From the NCBI GenBank assembly GCA_948146395.1, contig OX411551.1:48874854-48938853 (forward strand): a stretch of 64,000 bases of DNA, written 5' to 3'. Source of the stretch: Fragum whitleyi. Lineage: Eukaryota; Mollusca; Bivalvia; Cardiida; Cardiidae. Under the pieces are notes generated by a model, which was given only the letters and a program-made list of their open reading frames with translations, was not told where the DNA came from and made no database searches. Position 1 is the first letter of the stretch. Each line of letters starts with the position of its first letter. The position numbers were made by a program, and so were the translations under genes. This document shows positions 55,216 through 64,000 of this stretch, in pieces.

Positions 55216-55387
55216 GTGTAAATTGCTTTTATTGGTTTGAATGAGGTTTAACACCACTTCCAACATGCTTTCAGATATATTGCAGAGAATGTATCACCTT
55301 ACAATGGATTCCAAGTATTTCTAACACCAGTGCTACCATTACAACCTTTCCTTGCCTTCAGCTGCTATCCCATAAGTGTAAATTGCT
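55216..55387 (-). mobile_element. 5'-truncated SINE with 12-bp target duplication
   Basis: 'gtgtaaattgct' at 55216-55227 and 55376-55387 flanks a diverged SINE body without its tRNA head. Confidence 0.7.
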
Positions 55388-56005
55388 CTTTTGCTAACGA
55401 ATGTTCATGAAATTATGAATAGATAAGCTTCAGAACAGACATAGAGGATAAAAGTCAGTTTCAGTGTAAGGTAGAAATTTCTTTAACCTGTTGTCACGCT
55501 GAATAAAATTGCGCTAAAATCAAAGTCCTGACAGCACGGGATGTAGAAAATATGAGTCAGGGTTTATTTTGAAATAAATTACTTTTGCGCTTAACTTGTT
55601 TAAAAAGGAAAATTAGGTGGTTTAGGCTAAGATCAGACTGAATGTATGTGCAGCCTGATTTTTTACTATACCTCCTGCCAAAACAGGAATATCCAGGGTT
55701 CAGCATGACAACAGTAAATGCTTCCCAGTAGATTATAGGGAAATAACAGCAGATTATCCCTTGATAATTTCACTACCCAACAAGTGAAATTACCAAAACA
55801 TTAGGTTCTGCTCTCATTTTTTTCACCTTATTTGACATTATCTTATAACTATACAAAATTTTATGTCCCTGTGATATTATATCCCTCAGTTATTTTTAGA
55901 ACAATGACATAATGCACTTATTTTTAGAAACTTGCATTTCTGTGAGAAACATTGACGAAAACAAGACAAATAGAGGTTATAAGATAAATATAATACATAC
56001 TCAGT
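55388..56005. other. Non-coding DNA
   Basis: No gene or repeat recognised. Confidence 0.4.
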
Positions 56006-56116
56006 GTATTGTATGAAAAAATATCTAACTCGGTTGTGGGAATTGATAATTACCTCGGCAGAGCCTTGACAATTATCAATTCTCCCAACCTCGTTTGATT
56101 TTTTTTCATACAATAC
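56006..56116. mobile_element. Foldback palindrome 3 (111 bp)
   Basis: GTATTGTATGAAAAAATAT at the left pairs with TTTTTTTTCATACAATAC at the right; inner arms 'gttgtgggaattgataatta' and 'aattatcaattctcccaac' also pair. Same design and size as 29104-29214. Confidence 0.65.
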
Positions 56117-56283
56117 GTATTATATGTATTATATATTTATCTAAGCACAGCCATATAAACAAAGAATGTCATGATGTTCCTTAGAAATCACTTGAAAAAT
56201 GAAACGCCTTAAGAAAATTGGTACTTAAATTCTTTCATATCATTTAATCTTAAAATTATAGTAGAATAAGATCAATAAATCTA

Positions 56284-56366
56284 TCATTGAGTGGACAACA
56301 TAAGCTATACTCTCTCTAGTAGTGTAACCACAAATGAAAATATAGCTTTTGTTGTTCACTCAATGA
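56284..56366. repeat. Small foldback repeat
   Basis: 'tcattgagtggacaacataa' and 'gttgttcactcaatga' are inverted arms around a 30-base centre. Confidence 0.55.
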
Positions 56367-56631
56367 AAAATAAATCAATCTAACATCTTTACATATGAAC
56401 TTAAACAAGAAATATTGATCATCATTTTCTTCCCTTTGCTTTTTATGCAATGGAGGATTAAATCTGTTTCAGGGTTAGCAGTAATATTTTATATAAAACA
56501 TGATTTGATACCTTATTTATCTACAAATCACTCTAGTCAGACTGTGCAGATGCACAGACTGGCCAGAGTCTTTGCTTTGCACACATATAAAAATTGATGG
56601 AAATGTTATGTACAGGCTCAAATATCAAGTA

Positions 56632-58443
56632 CACTGCAACTCCATTAAAACGCTGTGGTCGGGGTCCAAGAAATGAAACAACGGAAGAAGTGGATGTATC
56701 TGCTATAACGCTGTACCCCCCCTGCCGCCGCCGATTCCCCCCCCCCCCCCCCCCCCCGCGGTTAACAATAACATACCGCGGAAACGTAACAGACACAGGG
56801 TCAATATTGATAACGATATCGGATATCTAAATAGGCCTATACATGTACATATTTAGGCCATCGCATTATATATTTTTAAAACACGGCAATGAATTGAAGA
56901 ACAAGCGCGGTTTATTACTTTGATATTTTTTATTTTAAGATCGTTTTGTTGTCCCCAAGCTAAACAAAACTATCTTTGATAAAGTAATCTAGTTTGTAGG
57001 GTTAAACGATCGCAGACTCCTCTTAGATCTCTGATTCCCGATTTCTCGGGCCTACCCGCCCGATAGCTGAGAAACACCGATAACGACGATCTCAAAAGGG
57101 TAAAGTTAGTAAAATCCATAAAGTTCCATAAGATCAACGAATTTCATATTTTAAATGTTGTCTTCTCGAAAATAATTATCTACGCAATCAAAATAAACAA
57201 TACCCTACGTCTGATCGAAACTCTATCAAAGTTATCGAATCTCTCGGAGTGCAGGACCTCATTCTTCGATGAGCGAGAAAAAATGCCGTAAATTCAATTA
57301 AATGAAGCTGTAGCTTCGACATTTGGATCGCCGATTTGCAAAGATCATCTTCACGAGTCAAGGGGTATAGAAAGCTTCTCGAAAACCGTATTAGTAAAAC
57401 GTTCGTAACCCTGGGTTTGACAACATGTTATTTCACAGATTTGATTTTAAGATAATGATCGTCAGGAAAGAAGTACAGACAATTGCGAAGCGACGCGGTA
57501 ACCATCAGTTTCCCGCCATTTTCAGATTCTTTGTTCGACACATCTAAGAGGGAAATGTAGGTTTATATATAGCTTCCTGTTTAAATTTCTAATAAGTTGT
57601 CTATTTAGTGAGAGATAAGAATCAACGATAATTCAATCGGACTTTAAACTTACTATAATATGAAAAAGTTTAATGAAAAAGAAACAAAATTTTATCATAT
57701 ATTTACAAAAACGTAATATTTATAAGAAAATTCAACGGGATTGGCAAAGGGAGGTAATAAACCAATAAATTGGGTAAGGGTTTGAATCGTTTGTCAACAG
57801 CGGTAAATGTTCAAGATTTGAGAATATAAAACGAGATGAGCTCATTTTGCGAAAAAACTGCTTCTTCTGAAGTTTATTAACTGGGATTTAATCCCATCCG
57901 AGCTAGACTTTCTTTTTGTTCAATTGCGTCCCTGCCGTCGACACAGAGCAGTTGGTAGCGCGCCGGACTGTCAATATTGGGATTCCGTGTATCTCCGACG
58001 GCGGCACTCATTCTTTCTGACTATAAGTCACTCACCCATTGGTTAATAATCGTAGACCTAAGTGAGATAGCAGTTTGGAGTTAGGGAAAGATTGTTGTAC
58101 TCGTGAGTTTGGTACTCCAGCGGTAGTGATGTAATTATACGTCTGTCAGCCATCAAACTAGCCATTTCTCTCTGACCAGAGGCATTTATCGCCACCACTG
58201 CCCCGCGGGAGGTGTGAAAAACAATTGTATTGATTTACCTGGCTTCGCTCAGTATCGATTTTTATCTCAGTGGGTTCACCCTTCGATCTAAAATCGCGAT
58301 CAAAACAGCGTTAAGTGCGGATCGGGTAACATCGCCGCAGCATCCCAAAATGGTCGACCCCCCCAAATTTCGGGAGCCAAGCGGACCCCGCGTTATATTG
58401 GATTTAGCGCTCTAACAGATTTCGTTATAATGGAGTTGCAGTG
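56632..58443. mobile_element. 1.8-kb TA-flanked TIR transposon without transposase
   Basis: CACTGCAACTCCATTA at the left end and TAATGGAGTTGCAGTG at the right end are inverted, with TA at 56630-56631 and 58444-58445. Subterminal 'gtcggggtcc' and 'ggaccccgcg' also pair. TIR style and TA target resemble pogo/Tigger-type mariner relatives (family knowledge). A C-run near 56735 and a SINE (57935-58125) lie inside. No transposase frame remains. Confidence 0.7.
57935..58125 (+). mobile_element. Diverged tRNA-derived SINE inside the TIR transposon
   Basis: 'gagcagttggtagcgcgccgg' is the A-box region and 'cgacggcggcactcattctttctg' the head/body join; the body 'ataatcgtagacctaagtgagatagc' follows. 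The B box is damaged. Confidence 0.65.
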
Positions 58444-58445
58444 TA

Positions 58446-58702
58446 CATAACTGTATCTGTAAATAGTGTATAAAGTCACAAATATTAAGGTAACAATATT
58501 TGATTCTTCTTTATTCAATAAACCCTATGTTCTACATTGATAAACTCACAGCTATGATATCTTGTGCATGTCTTATTTGAGGCTAAACTACTGTAGTATT
58601 TTATACATTTTAAAAATTCTCTTCACAAGCCACATTATGTGACATAATACACAATTCAATTTTTGGAAACATGGAAGTCAAACTAACAAAGGTTTGTTTG
58701 AT
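58446..58702. other. Non-coding spacer
   Basis: No gene or repeat recognised. Confidence 0.4.
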
Positions 58703-58882
58703 AGGGTTTTACGCCGTTTTCAACAATTTCGCAGTTATATCACGGCGGCCGGAGCACCTAACAATGGATTCCTGGTATTTCTTTCACCTGAACTACCATT
58801 ACACCCTTTCCTTGCCTCTGACTGCTATCTCACATAGGTTTACGATTATATACCCGTCGGTGAGAGACAAACGTCGGAAAGG
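58703..58882 (-). mobile_element. 5'-truncated tRNA-derived SINE
   Basis: Body and tail match the other SINEs ('gcggccggagcacctaacaatgg', 'cacataggtttacgat') but it stops before the tRNA head. Confidence 0.7.
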
Positions 58883-59449
58883 ATCCGATATACAAAGGGT
58901 CATATTAGAAGGAGTAATGCCAACCTAACATAACTATGCCTCAGGGATTAACACTAACACCAGTCCTCAGGCCTAAGGTCTGTTTATTTTAGGGAGAAAT
59001 GAAATTTGCCACCATGTTGCAGGTCCTCCATGCCTGCAGTGCTTCAGTTCAACTTATCATAGACATTGCAGATCTGCATATATATATGAATTAGTCCAAC
59101 ACTCAGATTTTCATTTCCCAATGGAAATCATTGTGGAAAAAGAAGAAATTGCTTTTTGATAAGCAATTTCTTTTTTCCCAACAATATTTACCTAAAATAA
59201 TTTTGCTTTTCTTAATGTTATACAATATTTCATATTTAATTTCAATATATTGCTTGATGATCAATACAATTTCTAAGGAGGACCTGTAAGTTCGAGGTGG
59301 GACCTATAAAAATCAAAACAAGCAAGTTATACAGACTTGTGTCAAAAACCTAGTAATGTCAAACCCTGTATTTCTCCATAAAACCTTATGTTGTGGACGA
59401 TCCTGCAATGGGTACCCACAACAAAGAGTTAATTGTAGGGCTATTAATT
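58883..59449. other. Non-coding DNA with a 50-bp hairpin
   Basis: 59140-59185: 'ggaaaaagaagaaattgctt' pairs with 'aagcaatttcttttttcc'. No gene. Confidence 0.45.
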
Positions 59450-59822
59450 CAGGGCTTATGCTAGCTTTTCAAAATCAGGAGTCATTGACCCCTAAACAAT
59501 AATTTCTAGGGGGTCAAAACTGCAATTGAAGTGGTCAGAACAGTAATAAGAGTGGAAAATATTTTTTGGTTTTGCTGATGGATTTCTTTAATTATCTCTT
59601 CAAAATCTTTATAAGAGATTCATATGAATATGAATCTCTTATAAAGATATGAAAGAGAAAATTAATTCTAATAAATTTACAATTTGAGCAGTTTTGAGAT
59701 GCAATGCGAAAATTTGAATGGTCAAAATGACCCCTCCAGGTACAAAATTTAGGGGTCAAAATAAGATATTTTCAGATATTTGAGGGTCAAAACCCTGGTT
59801 TAAGGGTCAAACACAAGCCCTG
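59450..59822. mobile_element. 373-bp MITE 'cagggctt' with a perfect 44-bp internal palindrome
   Basis: Ends CAGGGCTT and AAGCCCTG are inverted, flanked by TAATT on both sides. The palindrome 59605-59648 (arms of 21 bp, e.g. 'atctttataagagattcata') is perfect. A partial copy ends at 46322. Confidence 0.6.
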
Positions 59823-59885
59823 TAATTTATCTAAATCCAAACACTTATGTCTAATTCATCCTGTTTGTCTGCAGTACTTCAATTT

Positions 59886-61592
59886 CTACTCCTTGTCAAC
59901 CCCTTCCTCCTTTATGTCAAGTGACATAACATCACTATCTTCTGCATCATCACCAACTTTCATATCAATTGTTTTTTCTGAATCCACATCGCTTTCATTT
60001 TCAATATCCACGTCGCTTTCTGTCTCTTTCATTTCAACGTATGTCAATTCAGAATGTTCATTTCTCAACCGTACACTCTCATCACCAAATGTTGTATTTT
60101 CATCAACAGATGTTTCATTTTTACCCCTGTTCCTTCCTTCACGGTTGGTATTGAGATTATTTTTAGAAGCCATCTTTGAATGTTTAACATATTCAGATAT
60201 ATCAGGTTCTTCCTTAATTGGCTCTTCCTTTATCTCGGTTACCTTTCTATCCAGATCTGTTTTTGGATCATTTTTTGGCTTTCTTCTCTCCAGAGACATT
60301 TTAGCATTTACATCACTGCCAACAATCTTGACAGCCCGTTTTGAAGTACGCCCGATCTTTATCTTGACAGCTTTTGGGGAACTGATTTTGCTGTCCCTAT
60401 TCTTGGCAGCCTTTTTGGAAATGGATTCAATCCCCTTAACCTTGGAAGCCCTTTTTGAACTTGCACCACTGACTTTAATTTTGAGTGTTGATTTAAGAGG
60501 TTTTATTTGTGTTAACTTTTTCTGCTTTTGGGCTAATTCCCTATTCTGCTTTCTTGCCAATTTCTTCACATGACCTATCTCATGCCTATTCAAATGTCTT
60601 TCTGTTGCAAATCCTTTTTGACATATACTGCATTTAAATTTTCTCTCACTATGCACTCTTTTGATGTGAACATTCAGCTCTCCTTTGGAAATAAACTTTT
60701 TATCACAATTTTCAAACGCACATGAATGTGGAAAGTGCCCAGTATGCTCGACCATGTGCTTTTTTAAAGCCCTCTTTTTGAAGAATCCTTCAGCACAAAG
60801 TGTACACCGATATCGCCCTACTCCAGTGTGGGTACTTAAATGATCGAGATACGAAACCTCCATTCGAAATGAAGCATCACAGTGGTCACACTTATATCGT
60901 TTTATTGGAATGTGTACAGTCTGGTGATATTGGTACTTCTGCTTTGTAGTAAAACCTTTGTCACAAACTTCACAGAAAAATTTCTTCTCTCCATAATGCC
61001 TACTTAGATGAACCTTAAGTTGCGCAGCCTCCAAGAAACGCTTCTCACATATATGACATTTGTGAGGTTTTATTCCAGTGTGAATCATTTCATGCCGTTT
61101 TAAATGAGATGTTTTTGTAAAGGATGCACCACAGGTAGGACATGAATATGGTTTTACACCAGAATGATGGTAAAGGTGGACTTTTAATGAGGCCTTATGG
61201 GTAAAGGCCGCTTCACATTGATCACACTTGAATCTTTTCTCCCCTGTGTGGATTTTCATATGCGCTGCCAACGCATGTTTGGATGACAGAATCTTATTGC
61301 ACACTTTACATTGTCGATCTTGAATATCATCCTTTTCCTTTGGTGGCTTTTTGTTTTGATTAGTGTTAGTGTTCTCATTGTAGCTTTCTCTGTTTGCATT
61401 GTAATTATCATTGTTTACATTATAATTATCTTTGTTTACATTGTAGCCATCTTTGTTTTCATTATAGTTATCTCTGTAGCTATTGTCCTGATATTGATTA
61501 AAGGCAAGAGAAGACGTCCCATGCTCATCCATGATTTGTGAAAACATCAGGTCCAGCGCTATTTGTTCGATTTTTTGAAAAGACATATCCAT
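59886..61592 (-). CDS. Nine-finger C2H2 zinc-finger protein
   Basis: 568 aa from ATG 61592 (MDMSFQK) to TAG 59886; an in-frame stop lies upstream. Likely a nuclear DNA-binding transcription regulator. Residues about 30-85 are an Asn/Tyr-rich tract of seven-residue repeats (DNYNVNK type). Nine C2H2 fingers follow in a row, most joined by linkers of the TGEK/TGVKP type, from CKVCNKILSS to CSICQKGFATERH; finger 8 has a C-X4-C spacing. A Lys-rich region comes next, then acidic stretches with three IKEE motifs, consensus SUMO sites. No KRAB, BTB or ZAD domain is visible. It appears to be a single coding exon; a non-coding 5' exon is possible. Target genes are unknown. Confidence 0.9.
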   Translation of the reverse strand: MDMSFQKIEQIALDLMFSQIMDEHGTSSLAFNQYQDNSYRDNYNENKDGYNVNKDNYNVNNDNYNANRESYNENTNTNQNKKPPKEKDDIQDRQCKVCNKILSSKHALAAHMKIHTGEKRFKCDQCEAAFTHKASLKVHLYHHSGVKPYSCPTCGASFTKTSHLKRHEMIHTGIKPHKCHICEKRFLEAAQLKVHLSRHYGEKKFFCEVCDKGFTTKQKYQYHQTVHIPIKRYKCDHCDASFRMEVSYLDHLSTHTGVGRYRCTLCAEGFFKKRALKKHMVEHTGHFPHSCAFENCDKKFISKGELNVHIKRVHSERKFKCSICQKGFATERHLNRHEIGHVKKLARKQNRELAQKQKKLTQIKPLKSTLKIKVSGASSKRASKVKGIESISKKAAKNRDSKISSPKAVKIKIGRTSKRAVKIVGSDVNAKMSLERRKPKNDPKTDLDRKVTEIKEEPIKEEPDISEYVKHSKMASKNNLNTNREGRNRGKNETSVDENTTFGDESVRLRNEHSELTYVEMKETESDVDIENESDVDSEKTIDMKVGDDAEDSDVMSLDIKEEGVDKE

Positions 61593-61790
61593 CAGTAAAG
61601 CACAAAGGTACAATCTCTATCTCACTAAATAAAAATTCTCTAGAGGCGATTCTGTCTAAACCTGCAAAAAACGAGACAAATTTTTATACTGCCATATTTT
61701 GCTACTTTTACTCTAAGAAACTCCTTAAATTCTTTGTTACGACATTAAAATAGTACATTGTATATCAGTATGAAAGCTGTGGAAGCTGGT
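61593..61790. other. Likely 5' UTR and promoter of the zinc-finger gene
   Basis: Short AT-rich interval upstream of the minus-strand start. TTTATTTAG followed by a purine stretch could be an acceptor for a 5' exon. No TATA box picked. Confidence 0.35.
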
Positions 61791-62066
61791 ACACTTAATC
61801 ATAGATTTTTATTATTGTTGCATGAGGTTTACTACTACTTTTAACAATCTTTCAGTAGCAGCTGGAGCACCTAACAATAGATTCCTGGTATTGCTCATAC
61901 CAGTACTTCCCTCCAGCTTCTATCCCAATTAGGTCTATGATTATTAACCCTTTGGTGGGGGCAAATATTTGGAAAGGATGAGTACTGCCAGGATTGAACC
62001 TGTGACCTCGTGATTGAGAGGCCAACGCACTACCAACTGTGCTATGATGGCAACACTTAATAATAG
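61791..62066 (-). mobile_element. tRNA-derived SINE with 14-bp target duplication
   Basis: 'acacttaatcatag' (61791-61804) and 'acacttaataatag' (62053-62066) flank it. The minus-strand head is 'gccatcatagcacagttggt' with a B box 'ggttcaatcct'. Confidence 0.78.
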
Positions 62067-63654
62067 ACCCTGGTATTCACATTGACCCGCCAAGCACTAG
62101 ATAAATTAACATGTAAACTTAAAGTAATTTGAATCAGAATTGAGAATGGTTTGAAAAGTATTAACTAGGACTTTCTTATGTCACTTTATGGGCCAATACT
62201 TTGGCCCACTCCTCTCTAAAAAACATATCTACTTTTTTTTCAATATTTCTGAAAATAATCATTGTCATCCATATAATATTTTATGAATAAAAAAAAAGTT
62301 TCTTTTAAGTTTGTTCTCCCAAAAAAGTACCTACAACTAGGCTTCTATAATTGCTTGATTTTGAAAAATTACCGTAATATGATACATATTGATATAAAAA
62401 AGGGTGTTTTTTCATTGATTCAAAAGCTTTATGAAAATTTCATAATTTTCTATTTTTTCATTGGTTATTGGAATGATTTGAGTGTTTGTCATCAACAAAA
62501 TTGATAATTATCTCTTTGAACTTCTACCAGGTATCAACTCTATACACTTCTCCAAATTCAAACACAGTGGACAATTGTACGGGAAAAGTAACGCAAATTG
62601 CCCGAAGGGCCCTTTGAGGCTTTTCCCGCTTCTAGATAACATGTGTAAAACATTGAAATAATCGAAATCAATATGAAATACATACACCATCAAAGTTCAA
62701 TTTCGTGTCGTAATGGTGGCCTACATGGAGGAGGATGATCTCGCAAGATTTCGCCATTTTGTTTTATCATTTATTTTAATTTTTCTACTTTTTTCTTCGA
62801 TTTTATTTCTGTCAATCATTTATTTATCAAATTTAGATTGAAAAGAACTGAATATCAGGATAAGAATCAGCCTTACATGTAAAATGATGCAAATTGTTGC
62901 TTAGATTCTCGTCTGGATAACGTTTTCTTTCTAACCCTCTGCAAATGCATCATTCTACACTTTGGGGGAATAAGACGCTACGCTTTCCCGCTCAAACGAC
63001 GTCATTGTTATTGCGTTGTAACATCGGGGTAAAAAGCGGGGTTATGACTTGAAAGAGATGAAATCTACATTAATATTCCCAGTTTTGACTTGAAAAAGAT
63101 GAAATCTTTAACAAAATTTGCAGTTTGATTTTTAAAAAATATTGTAAATACAGCTCTTTTAGCTACAGCTATGCCAGCCAACAATCCAATGTCCTTTCGG
63201 AATCACATCCTTAAGGATTAAGACCTGACGCAGTTTCTATAATATGTGCGCCCATATTCAAATCCCCCCCTTATATTTTTTTTACGAAGAAAAACCAATA
63301 AGAAATGTATTCAGTATCTTTCACTCATATTGTGTTAATTTCTTCTGATGTTAGCACTATTATTGACTTATCTAAATGACCTTGACTGTGGAAATCAATC
63401 TAGAAATAAATGAGAAAAATCAAGTAGCCATCGATTTGATAAATAGCCTATTTTGGTCTCCTAAAAATTAGTTATCATGTGCATGTTTTGTACAGCACAT
63501 GGGGAAGTTTATTTCACATTTTAGCTGCTCCTTTTTTTCCAGCGACAATATCTTCCGAGTAGAAAAGGGTCAACAAAAGATTCTTTTTTCTTTATGTTGT
63601 TTGCATATGAGGCTGTTGGAACAGACAGGCACGTAATATTGAATTTGATACATC
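62067..63654. other. Non-coding DNA
   Basis: No gene with support. A loose hairpin near 62585-62632 ('gggaaaagtaacgc'...'ggcttttccc') is the only structure noted. Confidence 0.45.
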
Positions 63655-64000
63655 ATTCATACCGTAAAAACTCGCCTGAAAGACGCCCTCGCGTATAAGA
63701 CGGACTTCGAAGGTTCAAATGAAGGATTTGGTATTGACCTTCTTATAAGACGCTATTAATTTCATATTTGGCTGGGGATCAATAACTGGCACTATTAAGT
63801 GACCAATCGTGAAGGGAAAAAGTTCTAGTAACGAAATTTCAGACAATAGTGTAATCCATTGTAAAACCCACCAAGAAATCCCATTTGTTTTCATTTCCAA
63901 ACAGTCGTAAATAATGGCAGTGCTTTAAACAAGGGACACAACTTCATTTAAATTAGTACAAGTATAAAACACAAAATATGGATATTTAAGAAATTTGTAT
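63655..64000. repeat. Edge of a TIR-like transposon, cut by the window
   Basis: 'accgtaaaaactcgcctgaaagacgccctcg' style text followed by 'gtataagacg' and 'cttataagacgctatt' resembles the terminus of pogo/Tigger-like elements. The other end, if any, is outside the window. Confidence 0.35.

Noticed and set aside
56594..56830. 78-codon frame with a poly-Pro run
   Set aside because: It translates a C homopolymer inside the end of a TIR transposon.
59893..60573. 226-codon plus-strand frame opposite the zinc-finger gene
   Set aside because: It is antisense to the Lys/Ser/Glu-rich tail and has no domain.

Overview
The window looks like a stretch of a bivalve-type mollusc nuclear genome. It is AT-rich, has introns, and is packed with tRNA-derived SINEs, small palindromic TIR elements, tandem-repeat-bearing rolling-circle-like elements and Ty3/gypsy elements. 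The assignment to bivalves is inferred from repeat style. No bacterial operon, CRISPR array, rRNA or intact tRNA gene was seen.

Layout. 1-1598 is repeat-rich flank with a palindromic MITE. 1599-12478 is a nearly complete Ty3/gypsy LTR retrotransposon with 1,150-bp LTRs that differ at three positions I could see. It carries gag, then pol (PR-RT-RNaseH-INT, two in-frame TGA codons, and a correctly phased TTTAAAC slippery site at the gag/pol overlap), then an unrecognised two-zinc-finger ORF where env would lie. A 1-kb TIR transposon sits exactly between its 5' LTR and primer-binding site. 13704-17793 (minus) is a two-exon compact RecQ-like helicase of 450 aa, whose 2.7-kb intron is full of repeats. 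17.8-31.3 kb is repeat-dominated non-coding DNA. 31.4-37.2 kb is a decayed second gypsy element whose surviving pieces run gag, PR, INT, RT, the unusual Gmr1-like pol order. It has been split by two rolling-circle-like elements and a SINE. Its 3' part belongs to a 2.97-kb tandem duplication (35308-38274 and 38275-41240). 41-59 kb holds SINEs, several tandem-repeat families, a 19-bp minisatellite, foldback elements and a 1.8-kb TA-flanked TIR transposon. 59886-61592 (minus) is a nine-finger C2H2 zinc-finger gene. The last 2 kb hold a SINE and the edge of another TIR-like element.

Only two ordinary host-type genes are well supported: the RecQ-like helicase and the C2H2 protein. The young LTR element supplies the other long reading frames. 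All boundaries, families and alignments are from reading by eye; no database search was run.
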